A DNA stretch of 5,704 nt, from positions 1 to 5,704 of the forward strand of contig JAABPS010000118.1 of the NCBI GenBank assembly GCA_011391835.1. Direction: 5' to 3'. Position numbers and translations under genes: made by a program. Source of the stretch: Desulfobacteraceae bacterium. GTDB lineage: Bacteria; Desulfobacterota; Desulfobacteria; Desulfobacterales; JAABPS01. Under the pieces are notes generated by a model. That model did no database searches and was not told the DNA's origin. It worked only from the letters and a program-made list of their open reading frames with translations. Of this stretch, positions 1-5,704 are shown one piece after another. Numbering within the stretch: position 1 is the first letter of the stretch; each line of letters starts with the position of its first letter.

Positions 1-237
1 ATGATCCGAGGGGATTTTAGCCAGACGCCCGAAGAATATCGTAAAGACAACCATGTTCATTAAAGGTTGAAGGATGGCCCACAGCCCACCAAGAATTGTT
101 TGCTTATATCGTATCTTGATATCCCGCACGACAAGAAAACGCAACAGCTCCCTGTAATTCCATAGCTCACGAAACTGGAATCCCGAGAGTTTCCCTCTCG
201 GTTCGATGACGATTTCCTTTATTTGCCCTTCGTTCAT
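1..237 (-). CDS. ABC-2 type polysaccharide/polyol phosphate export permease, N-terminal part (cut by left edge)
   Basis: This is the first 79 residues of a membrane permease of the Wzm/KpsM/TagG group (ABC2_membrane superfamily), which moves undecaprenol- or lipid-linked glycans across the inner membrane with a separate ATPase. What I see: a cytoplasmic N-terminus, an LWNYRELLRFLVVRDIK stretch at about residues 25-41, and the family hallmark RDIKIRYKQTILG at 38-50, followed by LWAILQPL at 52-59. The first membrane helix starts there and continues through VVFTIFFG (63-70). The reading frame is open to the window edge. The ATG at 237-235 overlaps the TGA stop of the upstream ligase gene (ATGA), so translational coupling is likely. 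An AGAGG lies about 14 nt upstream, too far to be a strong ribosome site, which fits coupling. The rest of the permease and the partner ATPase should lie beyond the left edge. The family call is firm; the exact substrate cannot be told. Confidence 0.9.
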   Translation of the reverse strand, partial: MNEGQIKEIVIEPRGKLSGFQFRELWNYRELLRFLVVRDIKIRYKQTILGGLWAILQPLMNMVVFTIFFGRLAKIPSDH

Positions 238-1652
238 ATGGATTTCAACATCCTCTGATCCACATCTGTATTATCCGGACGGGACAAAGTCTCAATCTGG
301 GGAATCATGATCACAATCGCTGTCAAAAACCAGAAGGGCTCCATAATACGTACAATGATGAAGGTGTTGGCTCCAATTGCATGAGTGAGCATGGCAAAAA
401 AGCCCCCCAGAAAACCTGTGGATACCCCCAAATAGAAAGGATCGCCCTCGTACCGGAGCCGTGTCTGGACGGCATTCCTGTAAATGGCTATCAACAGGGC
501 TGCAAATAAAAGTAGTCCCGTAAGGCCGGTTTCCGCCAATACGCGGGGATATTGGGCATCAATGAAAAAATAACCGGTGATGCCGTAACCCAGTATTGGA
601 TGCTCTATGAAATCCCTTGTCAGTACATTCTTCCAGGAGATCAGGCGGGCGGAGGTGGAAGTATCAATGCGTACACCTCCAACTACCAGTTGGCCCTCTT
701 CCTTTGGTTGAAAAAAGGTATACCGCGCTCTTTCCTTAACTCCGGATGGCAATAGAAAAGCAGCCAGTATGACCAGAAATATTAATGGTATAACTACAAT
801 GAATTTCCTTTTGCTGAACCAGATCAGAGCTATAAGCATTGGACCTAAGGCCAGCCATGAACTCCGTGAATGAGTCGCGGCAAGGGCAATGAGAATGAAA
901 AATACAAGTATTACAAAAAAGTACTTCTGGTTTTTTGTGCCATAATTATTGAAAAGTAGTCCTAAAACAAGAGAAAGTATGAGTACCAGGTAACCGCCCA
1001 GGGTATTCGGCTCGCCGACTTCCCCTTCGAAAGGCGCCGAAACACGGACACCGGAGGGAATTTGATATATCGCAATGATACAGACAATGAAGCAGACGAT
1101 CAGGATCATCCAAACCATATTTTCCATCTGCTTTTTTTCTTTCAGGTAATTCACGGCCATAAAATAGACTATATAATATTCAAAGTATTTTAGAACGAAG
1201 AAAAACCCCGCCGTCCCCTTCACTCGACCCATCATGTATCCGATAAGGGTGGCCAGAAGACAGACAAGGAAATAGAAGATGATATATCGATTCAGAGGCG
1301 TCTTAAGAAATAGTCCCCGCTCCTTATTGACCGCCGTGCTCAAAAACCAGCTTAAACCTATGATAAGCAGGAGAAAATCATCCAGCCGCAGAGTCGTCCC
1401 CCTGGCACGGACACCTTCTCCGGCTGCGCCCCCAACGCCGAATTGCGGTCCCAGGAGCATGGCGCATATGAGGATGTATAGACCAAGCTCAGGATTCATG
1501 AAACAGACCAATGCAAGAATGATAGCCCCGACGGCCGCGAAAGCGATGCCTACCGAGACCTTAGCAATAAACATACCACCGATAAGGGTTATCACAATAA
1601 CCGCTATAAAAGGTAGGATAATTCTGATATCGGGTTCGGCTTTGTTAACCAT
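234..1652 (-). CDS. O-antigen ligase / Wzy-like polymerase family membrane protein
   Basis: This 472-residue, very hydrophobic protein is probably of the Wzy_C/WaaL (O-antigen ligase) family, which transfers or polymerises undecaprenyl-pyrophosphate-linked glycan at the periplasmic face of the inner membrane. By eye there are about 12 membrane helices, including roughly 11-31, 33-51, 55-70, 122-141, 177-197, 216-234, 243-261, 283-301, 405-425 and 430-450. Family-like features are EVGEPNTLGGYL (211-222), THSRSSWLALG (260-270), a long hydrophilic loop at about 302-361 with a basic stretch, EHPILGYGITG (350-360), and the LAETGLTGLLLF segment (372-383) that opens the next helix. The start at 1652 is the first Met, preceded by a modest AGG 5 nt upstream. 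The gene sits 20 bp after the small membrane protein and overlaps the permease by 4 bp, so it is part of the same operon. Ligase and polymerase cannot be told apart from sequence alone; polymerase of the exopolysaccharide repeat is an equally good reading. Confidence 0.85.
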   Translation of the reverse strand: MVNKAEPDIRIILPFIAVIVITLIGGMFIAKVSVGIAFAAVGAIILALVCFMNPELGLYILICAMLLGPQFGVGGAAGEGVRARGTTLRLDDFLLLIIGLSWFLSTAVNKERGLFLKTPLNRYIIFYFLVCLLATLIGYMMGRVKGTAGFFFVLKYFEYYIVYFMAVNYLKEKKQMENMVWMILIVCFIVCIIAIYQIPSGVRVSAPFEGEVGEPNTLGGYLVLILSLVLGLLFNNYGTKNQKYFFVILVFFILIALAATHSRSSWLALGPMLIALIWFSKRKFIVVIPLIFLVILAAFLLPSGVKERARYTFFQPKEEGQLVVGGVRIDTSTSARLISWKNVLTRDFIEHPILGYGITGYFFIDAQYPRVLAETGLTGLLLFAALLIAIYRNAVQTRLRYEGDPFYLGVSTGFLGGFFAMLTHAIGANTFIIVRIMEPFWFLTAIVIMIPQIETLSRPDNTDVDQRMLKSI

Positions 1653-1672
1653 CTTTGCCTGGTTTGATTTTA

Positions 1673-1897
1673 TTATTTGGCGCTTTTCCGCGTCATTTCT
1701 TCGGGAGGATGTCCAATATCTAGCGGTACGTATGATTTATCCTTATAACTGAAATAGTGCTCAATGAAATCAATTACACCGCCTTTCGTACCAAGCACCA
1801 CGGCGACTACAACTACCACGATTGATATTATTACGAACCACTTAAGTGGCGTCCGGGGGTTTCTCTCTTTTGTCCATCTTCGTTTAAATAAACTCAT
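1673..1897 (-). CDS. Small single-pass membrane protein of unknown function
   Basis: I do not recognise this 74-residue protein. It has a basic N-terminus (KRRWTKERNPR, about residues 5-15), one strongly hydrophobic valine/isoleucine-rich helix (about 20-36, WFVIISIVVVVVAVVLG) and a polar tail of about 38 residues rich in tyrosine, aspartate and lysine. By the positive-inside rule the N-terminus is cytoplasmic and the tail periplasmic. It lacks the cysteine lipobox of a lipoprotein and any known motif I can name. It is probably real: it lies between polysaccharide genes on the same strand, starts with ATG, ends with TAA 20 bp before the ligase start, and has the composition of a membrane protein rather than of a shadow frame. 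The ribosome site is weak (GAG about 10 nt upstream). It may be an accessory subunit of the ligase or of the Wzc-like protein; that is inference from position only. Confidence 0.7.
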   Translation of the reverse strand: MSLFKRRWTKERNPRTPLKWFVIISIVVVVVAVVLGTKGGVIDFIEHYFSYKDKSYVPLDIGHPPEEMTRKSAK

Positions 1898-1916
1898 TGT
1901 TAATCACTCAGGTATT

Positions 1917-1937
1917 AAGGCTAAAGGCTGAAGGCTA
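1917..1937 (+). repeat. Heptamer repeat copy A (left arm of inverted pair)
   Basis: Three tandem 7-mers read on the plus strand: AAGGCTA, AAGGCTG, AAGGCTA, followed by a decayed fourth unit (TAAGCCA). The copy overlaps the TAG stop codon of the four-helix-bundle gene. It is the inverted counterpart of copy B: AGGCTRAAGGCWGAAGGCT is shared at 17 of 19 positions (1918-1936 against 2309-2327). Confidence 0.8.
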
Positions 1938-2294
1938 TAAGCCATCTCGTAAAGCACGAATCAAGCCATTCAATACCTTCTCCGTTTCCAATACCTTTGG
2001 TTCAATCAGAGATAAATTCTGAACACTCAAAAAACCCAAACGCTTCGACAAATTCAGTTGATAATGCAGTTCCCTCAATGACCCGAAGGCTATATTGAGA
2101 AATCTAAGATAATCTGCTTCGCCATCACGAGCGCAACCTTCCACGATGTTAGAAGGAACTGAAACTGCTGCCCGCCGCATTTGAGCTGTCAGACCAAACA
2201 ACTCTTCTTTTGGAAACACCGCGGTTACCTGATAAACCAACATTGCTACTTCATCCGCCAACTCAAACGCCCGAAGCTTTGTATGATCACGCAC
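1935..2294 (-). CDS. Four-helix-bundle protein, 23S rRNA intervening-sequence (IVP/S23) family
   Basis: A 119-residue, all-helical protein of the family first found as ORFs inside intervening sequences of 23S rRNA genes (Leptospira, Coxiella) and related in fold to Avd of diversity-generating retroelements. Family members form pentameric barrels of four-helix bundles and are thought to bind nucleic acid; the cellular role is unknown. Visible hallmarks are LRAFELADEVAMLVYQVT (7-24), FPKEELFGLTAQMRRAAVSV (27-46), PSNIVEGCAR (47-56) and the FLNIAFGSLRELHYQL helix (65-80). The length is typical for the family. The start is GTG at 2294: AGGA lies 7 nt upstream and an in-frame TAA two codons upstream excludes a longer form. 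The gene is not next to rRNA or a reverse transcriptase here. It lies between two inverted heptamer repeats, and the downstream one overlaps its stop codon. It has no evident link to polysaccharide assembly and looks like an insertion. Confidence 0.9.
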   Translation of the reverse strand: MRDHTKLRAFELADEVAMLVYQVTAVFPKEELFGLTAQMRRAAVSVPSNIVEGCARDGEADYLRFLNIAFGSLRELHYQLNLSKRLGFLSVQNLSLIEPKVLETEKVLNGLIRALRDGL

Positions 2295-2301
2295 GGTTTA
2301 T

Positions 2302-2305
2302 TCCT
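2302..2305 (-). promoter_or_regulatory. Ribosome binding site deciding the GTG start of the four-helix-bundle gene
   Basis: AGGA on the minus strand with a 7-nt spacer (ATAAACC) before GTG at 2294. It supports GTG rather than a later internal start. The site falls just inside the inverted repeat copy B, so the cassette carries its own translation signal. Confidence 0.6.
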
Positions 2306-2307
2306 AA

Positions 2308-2328
2308 AAGCCTTCTGCCTTCAGCCTA
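2308..2328 (-). repeat. Heptamer repeat copy B (right arm of inverted pair)
   Basis: On the minus strand the units read TAGGCTG, AAGGCAG, AAGGCTT. It lies immediately upstream of the ribosome site of the four-helix-bundle gene. It is inverted relative to copy A (17/19 over the core) and direct relative to copy C. Confidence 0.8.
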
Positions 2329-2338
2329 ATCCCTTTTT

Positions 2339-2362
2339 TCTTTATGCCTTCGTAACTTAGTG
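2339..2362 (-). repeat. Degenerate octamer array (NACNAAGN-like)
   Basis: On the minus strand three consecutive 8-mers read CACTAAGT, TACGAAGG, CATAAAGA. They resemble the dispersed ACCACGAAGACACGAAG type of repeat that I recall from intergenic regions of many environmental bacterial genomes; that match is from memory. The array ends in a purine run (AAAAAAGGG, 2331-2339). On its other side is a perfect 10-bp palindrome, TGGTTAACCA (2361-2370). Confidence 0.5.
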
Positions 2363-2383
2363 GTTAACCATACTTATTCTATA

Positions 2384-2404
2384 ACACCTTCAGCCTTCAG
2401 TCTA
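2384..2404 (-). repeat. Heptamer repeat copy C, beside the kinase stop codon
   Basis: On the minus strand the units read TAGACTG, AAGGCTG, AAGGTGT, the same orientation as copy B (15/19 over the core). It begins 4 bp after the TAG stop of the Wzc-like gene. Copies B and C bracket the octamer array and the palindrome. I see no stem followed by a T-run on the minus strand here, so no intrinsic terminator is called after the kinase gene. Confidence 0.65.
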
Positions 2405-2408
2405 TCAG

Positions 2409-5249
2409 CTATTTCTTTACACCGTACCCTCTGGCAACAATCTCTGTTTCCTTGTAAATCATCCAACCTGGATAAACGGCCGCTATCTTTTTTTCCCGTA
2501 TATACGCCCTGGCTTCTTTCTCGGAAGCAAACGGGCCGATAAAGATCCGGTACCAGATGCCTTTCTCCTTAAGATCGACATTTGCGATGTAGGCTTCGTG
2601 ACCCTGTGCTTTTAATGCATCCACGGCTTCTTCGGCTGTAGGGAAATCCTGCGTGTAACTAACCTTAATGCCATATGGTAGAGCCGGTGGAACTGGTACG
2701 GCAGGCTCACTCTTATCTGTTGTAACAGTTTCTGAAATTGCAGACGCACCTTGCTGTGGTGACGATACCTCAGAAACTGGTTTAACGGCATCTTCCGACT
2801 GCAACGGTACCGGAACAGTTTGGATCTTCATATTGGTGATATTGCCCGATCTAACCGGAGCCTGTATGGGCTTGTCCATAACCCCGGAGTAATAAAGACC
2901 GGCAACCAGCAAACCGATCCCCAGGAGCAGCATTACGATTTTAAAAACACCGGATTTGAAATTGATGATTGACTTCCAATTTGCTTTCCCTTTCATGAAA
3001 TTTTTTATTTGCTCGGGAAAATTCTTTGCGTATTTTTCCATCTGTTCAGGCAAAGAGCCTATCTTTTCTCCAATGGGAACTTTCCTTTTGTGTTCACTTC
3101 CATAATAATAATAATATTTATCATGATATTCGAAATCCGGGCTGATTTCAGCTTTAAGGCCGTTTAAGACGACACCGATTAGTCTCGCTTTAACGTTATC
3201 GACCTGGGCCTTGGCCCGCTTTAATGCTCCACGAGCGACCGCGCCAACCTTGTAGACGATGATGACTCCATCAGCCTTTGTCCCCCAGATCGCCGCATCG
3301 GTGGCGGCCAGAATGGGCGGGGCATCGATTATCACGAAATCATATTCTTCATGCGATTCTTTAATAAAATCCGAATTGACGCGGGTGCTTATGAGTTCGG
3401 CAGGATTGGGCGCTATAGTTCCGCAGGTCATGATGTAAAGGTTATCAAGGCCGGGCGTGACCATAATCTCATCCATGGTCATCTTGCCCATTATGATGTC
3501 AGTAATTGAACGCACGACGTTTCGCCACTCATAATTACCAAGGATTACGTCTGTCAGCCCCGGGACAGACTGGATGCCAAAAATCTTTGATATCACCGGA
3601 CGGCGAAAGTCTCCGTCAACGAGAAGGACTTTTTTGCCCATCTGTGCCATCGCGATAGCCAGATTGACTGCGACGGTGGTCTTCCCCTCCTGGGGGGCGG
3701 AACTGGTGAAGACGACCGTTTTGATATCTTTTTCAAGCTTTACAAAGTTGATGTTGGTGCGCAAAGCACGGTAACCTTCCGCCGGGGTAGTTTTGGGAGC
3801 AAAATGGGATATCAACTGGACGATTCGCGATAATTTGTCATCATCAATAATATTCTCTGATTTTTTCTGTAAAGTCGCTTTCAACTCCTCGAAATCAACA
3901 TGAGGTATGATGCCAAGGACATGAGCTCCAAGGAATTGCTCCACATCCTCTGCGGCGCCCATGGATGTATCAAAAGTTTCAACAATGAAGGCAAAGACAG
4001 CGCCAAGAATTATTCCGATGACAAAACCCAGACTTGTCGTTGCCCCGGTTTTCGGCGGGTTGATGGGCGAAGACGGTTCAAGCGCAGGCTTGACAATCTG
4101 AACCTCCTCGATTTGCTCCGCATTTTTAATGAGAGACTCCTGATACTGCTTTTCCAGTAGGGTATAGATTTCCTTGTTGACATCCACTTCTCTTTCCAGG
4201 CGGGCCAGCTCCAGACCTTGTGCCGGAAGGGATTTAATCTGATTATCCAGACCTCTGAGCTGAACTTCAGTCAAATTCGCGTTTAGAGAGAGGTTCTGTT
4301 GCTGGGCTTTCAAATGGGCCTTCATACTGGTGATTATTTCGTGGATCTGTTTCCTGATCTCGACCACCTGGGGATAATTCTCAGTGTAAGTTATAAGCAT
4401 GATATCCCGGTCCAGCATCAGTTGCACCAGACGGTCGTTAAGGTTTTTATAAGGAGCTGATGCCTCTTCGAAATAAAAGATCGTCTTGGACGAGAGGGGG
4501 CTTTTCTCGGCCCGTGTCAGGATATTCAAGATTTCGTTGATCTTGCTGTAGGTTGCGAGCTCCTGATCTTTTTTCTTCTGCAGGTCTGAAAACTGGGCTA
4601 CAAGACCTGATGACTGAGAGTCTAAAGAAACCATACGATTAGTTTCTCTAAAATTTTTTACAGCATCTTCCGACTTCTGGAGCTTATCCTTGGTAATAAT
4701 TAACTGGCTTTCTATGAATTTCTTGGCTTCAATGATTCGCCTGTTCAGATTAAGCGCGTGCTGCTCCTTGTATACCTGGGCCACGGTGTTGGCGAGGAGC
4801 TGAGCCCGTTTCGGATCTTCGGAAGCAGTCGTTATGTTGATAATATCGCTGTTACCTTCCTGTTGAGTCTCCACATTTTCCTTCAACTTGAGAGTTGTTG
4901 ACAGGTATCCAGGATTATGGCGTACTTCATCGGATGAGATCCCGGAAGGAATCAATCCCATTTTTTTTGCTGCCAGTTCCATGATGAAGTAACTTTTGAT
5001 CATGGCCGTCTGGGTTTCCATGTAGTCCGTGGTGGAATAGGAAATAGTCTGGACAAAGAGTCCCGTGACAGAATCAGATTTTTCAACCTTTACGCTGGCA
5101 CTGGTTTTATAGATCGGCGTGGGGCGACCCAGAATAGAAAAGATGAAGCTGAAGAGTGTCATCATTACTATAGTAAATATGACGATAACTTTGCGCCTGC
5201 GGATCGTTCGCCAGTATTCGCGCAGGTTCAGGTCATAGGACACCGGCAT
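2409..5249 (-). CDS. Wzc-like polysaccharide co-polymerase / BY-type tyrosine autokinase with added C-terminal SPOR domain
   Basis: A 946-residue inner-membrane protein that sets polysaccharide chain length and couples synthesis to export by cycles of tyrosine autophosphorylation. In order: Wzz N-terminal domain with membrane helix 1 at about 20-40; a periplasmic region with coiled coils (about 160-240 and 290-385); the co-polymerase motif EPSSPINPPK (391-400) and helix 2 (about 404-424); then the cytoplasmic kinase. The kinase has an EX2RX2R motif (E491, R494, R497), Walker A APQEGKTT (518-525), Walker A' VLLVDGDFRRP (541-551), Walker B with D642 in VIIDAPP, and a tyrosine cluster (Y708, Y712-Y716). 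Unlike classical Wzc (about 720 residues) it continues: a basic linker, a third membrane helix (about 768-789), a proline-rich linker, and a SPOR-like domain (about 858-935, with WYRIFIGPFASEKEA at 899-913). SPOR domains bind denuded peptidoglycan. The ATG has a strong AAAGGAG upstream and lies 19 bp after the export gene. Confidence 0.93.
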   Translation of the reverse strand: MPVSYDLNLREYWRTIRRRKVIVIFTIVMMTLFSFIFSILGRPTPIYKTSASVKVEKSDSVTGLFVQTISYSTTDYMETQTAMIKSYFIMELAAKKMGLIPSGISSDEVRHNPGYLSTTLKLKENVETQQEGNSDIINITTASEDPKRAQLLANTVAQVYKEQHALNLNRRIIEAKKFIESQLIITKDKLQKSEDAVKNFRETNRMVSLDSQSSGLVAQFSDLQKKKDQELATYSKINEILNILTRAEKSPLSSKTIFYFEEASAPYKNLNDRLVQLMLDRDIMLITYTENYPQVVEIRKQIHEIITSMKAHLKAQQQNLSLNANLTEVQLRGLDNQIKSLPAQGLELARLEREVDVNKEIYTLLEKQYQESLIKNAEQIEEVQIVKPALEPSSPINPPKTGATTSLGFVIGIILGAVFAFIVETFDTSMGAAEDVEQFLGAHVLGIIPHVDFEELKATLQKKSENIIDDDKLSRIVQLISHFAPKTTPAEGYRALRTNINFVKLEKDIKTVVFTSSAPQEGKTTVAVNLAIAMAQMGKKVLLVDGDFRRPVISKIFGIQSVPGLTDVILGNYEWRNVVRSITDIIMGKMTMDEIMVTPGLDNLYIMTCGTIAPNPAELISTRVNSDFIKESHEEYDFVIIDAPPILAATDAAIWGTKADGVIIVYKVGAVARGALKRAKAQVDNVKARLIGVVLNGLKAEISPDFEYHDKYYYYYGSEHKRKVPIGEKIGSLPEQMEKYAKNFPEQIKNFMKGKANWKSIINFKSGVFKIVMLLLGIGLLVAGLYYSGVMDKPIQAPVRSGNITNMKIQTVPVPLQSEDAVKPVSEVSSPQQGASAISETVTTDKSEPAVPVPPALPYGIKVSYTQDFPTAEEAVDALKAQGHEAYIANVDLKEKGIWYRIFIGPFASEKEARAYIREKKIAAVYPGWMIYKETEIVARGYGVKK

Positions 5250-5258
5250 AGCAAAAAT

Positions 5259-5265
5259 CTCCTTT
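5259..5265 (-). promoter_or_regulatory. Strong ribosome binding site of the Wzc-like gene
   Basis: AAAGGAG on the minus strand, 9 nt before the ATG at 5249 and inside the 19-bp gap after the export gene stop. It is the best Shine-Dalgarno match in the window and fixes the kinase start. Confidence 0.8.
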
Positions 5266-5268
5266 GGT

Positions 5269-5704
5269 TTACCATCTCAACTTATTCTGATTCAGCAAGA
5301 AATTTGTCCGGAAGTCACTCGGGCGGTTGTAAATGAAATCGAGCATGGGAGTTATATTAGCAAGAAATTCATTAATATCCCCGATCACACTTCTCGGCAC
5401 ATAGATAACATCCCCGTCCTTAAGTTTGATGTTTTGAGCCAGATCCCCCTGCAAAAGGATCTGGTCAAGATTGGCGGATAAAATAACCGGCTCACCCTGC
5501 CTCTCTTCATATTCTCTGATGATCTTGATATCTGTTTTCACGGCCACCTGAGTTGTTCCGCCTGAAAGAGCAATAGCTGTAAGCAGGTCCTGGGAATCTT
5601 TTAGCTTTAGGATTCCTTGAGACTTCACCTGCCCGAAGACATAAACACGTTCAGCAAAAGTTGGCATCTCCGGAATGGTAACAATATCACCATTATCGAG
5701 AATC
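5269..5704 (-). CDS. SLBB-type polysaccharide export outer-membrane protein (OPX/Wza-like), C-terminal part (cut by right edge)
   Basis: The last 144 residues of an outer-membrane polysaccharide export protein; the frame is open to the right edge, so the Met at 5667 is internal. The segment begins with LDNGDIVTIPE, the end of one SLBB (soluble-ligand-binding beta-grasp) repeat. A second repeat follows: RVYVFGQVKSQGILKLK, a helix LLTAIALSGG, a charged strand (VKTDIKIIREY), and LKDGDVIYVPRS near the end. The C-terminal INEFLANITPMLDFIYN is amphipathic and resembles the helix that forms the outer-membrane barrel in Wza. The missing N-terminal part should hold a lipoprotein or Sec signal and the Poly_export domain. 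It lies directly upstream of the Wzc-like gene, the normal pairing: the periplasmic part of Wzc docks on the export channel. The family call is firm; whether the product is capsule or exopolysaccharide is not decidable. Confidence 0.92.
   Translation of the reverse strand, partial: ILDNGDIVTIPEMPTFAERVYVFGQVKSQGILKLKDSQDLLTAIALSGGTTQVAVKTDIKIIREYEERQGEPVILSANLDQILLQGDLAQNIKLKDGDVIYVPRSVIGDINEFLANITPMLDFIYNRPSDFRTNFLLNQNKLRW

Larger units (their letters stand above)
1917..2328. mobile_element. Candidate repeat-bounded cassette carrying a four-helix-bundle gene
   Basis: A 412-bp unit in which imperfect inverted repeats (copies A and B of an AAGGCTG heptamer array, 17/19 identical) closely flank a single gene of the 23S rRNA intervening-sequence protein family. 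It interrupts an otherwise tightly packed polysaccharide operon. No transposase is present, and I found no convincing target-site duplication outside the repeats, so movement would have to be in trans or be ancient. Calling it mobile is an inference; the repeats and their positions are seen directly. Confidence 0.35.

Noticed and set aside
1279..1752. A 157-codon plus-strand open frame opposite the ligase and small membrane protein genes
   Set aside because: It lies antisense to two well-supported genes, has the arginine/proline/serine-rich composition typical of shadow frames and no recognisable domain.
2309..2345. Possible plus-strand terminator: repeat copy B followed by a T-rich run
   Set aside because: The repeat is a direct heptamer array that cannot form a stem with itself, and no plus-strand gene precedes it.
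1917..2404. Diversity-generating retroelement or 23S rRNA intervening sequence, suggested by the Avd/S23-like protein
   Set aside because: No reverse transcriptase, template/variable repeat pair or rRNA sequence is visible in the window; only the protein family is shared.
1917..2404. CRISPR-like array from the three heptamer-array copies
   Set aside because: Only three short copies, one of them inverted, with unequal spacing and a protein gene between two of them.
3900..4160. Plus-strand open frame of 86 codons opposite the Wzc-like gene (others at 552-755, 2360-2542, 2668-2892 and 3574-3774)
   Set aside because: All lie wholly or mostly antisense to strongly supported coding sequence and show no family features.
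5269..5667. Treating the export protein as starting at the ATG at 5667
   Set aside because: The frame stays open to the window edge and the upstream residues (LDNGDIVTIPE) are the conserved end of an SLBB repeat, so that Met is internal.

Overview
This window is a single-direction stretch of an extracellular polysaccharide (capsule or exopolysaccharide) assembly locus. Every supported gene lies on the minus strand, so the genes read from right to left. In transcription order they are: the C-terminal part of an SLBB-type outer-membrane polysaccharide export (OPX/Wza-like) protein that runs off the right edge; a 946-residue Wzc-like chain-length regulator fused to a tyrosine autokinase, with an unusual extra transmembrane helix and a C-terminal SPOR domain; a four-helix-bundle gene of the 23S rRNA intervening-sequence protein family; a 74-residue single-pass membrane protein of unknown function; an O-antigen ligase/Wzy-type polytopic protein; and the N-terminal 79 residues of an ABC-2 polysaccharide export permease that runs off the left edge. 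I see no RNA genes, CRISPR arrays or recognised transposases.

The polysaccharide genes are tightly packed: a 19-bp gap between the export protein and the kinase, a 20-bp gap between the small membrane protein and the ligase, and a 4-bp ATGA overlap between the ligase and the permease. The exception is the roughly 510-bp stretch between the kinase and the small membrane protein (1898-2408). It holds the four-helix-bundle gene, bracketed by inverted copies of a short heptamer repeat (consensus AAGGCTG, three units per copy), a third copy of that repeat just after the kinase stop codon, and a degenerate octamer array between the second and third copies. This looks like a small repeat-bounded cassette inserted into an otherwise continuous operon.

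The proteins would work together at the envelope. The ligase/polymerase acts on lipid-linked glycan at the outer face of the inner membrane, the Wzc-like protein controls chain length and couples to the periplasm through its Wzz domain, and the SLBB protein provides the outer-membrane exit. The ABC permease, expected with an ATPase to the left, suggests either a locus combining Wzy-type and ABC-type parts or a second export route.

The organism is probably a Gram-negative bacterium with two membranes, given the OPX protein and the Wzc/Wzz architecture. Base composition appears moderate (mid-forties percent GC by eye, not computed). The gene order, and four-helix-bundle genes with dispersed heptamer/octamer repeats, recall environmental Desulfobacterota (former Deltaproteobacteria) or Nitrospirota. 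That placement is an inference from memory with low confidence.
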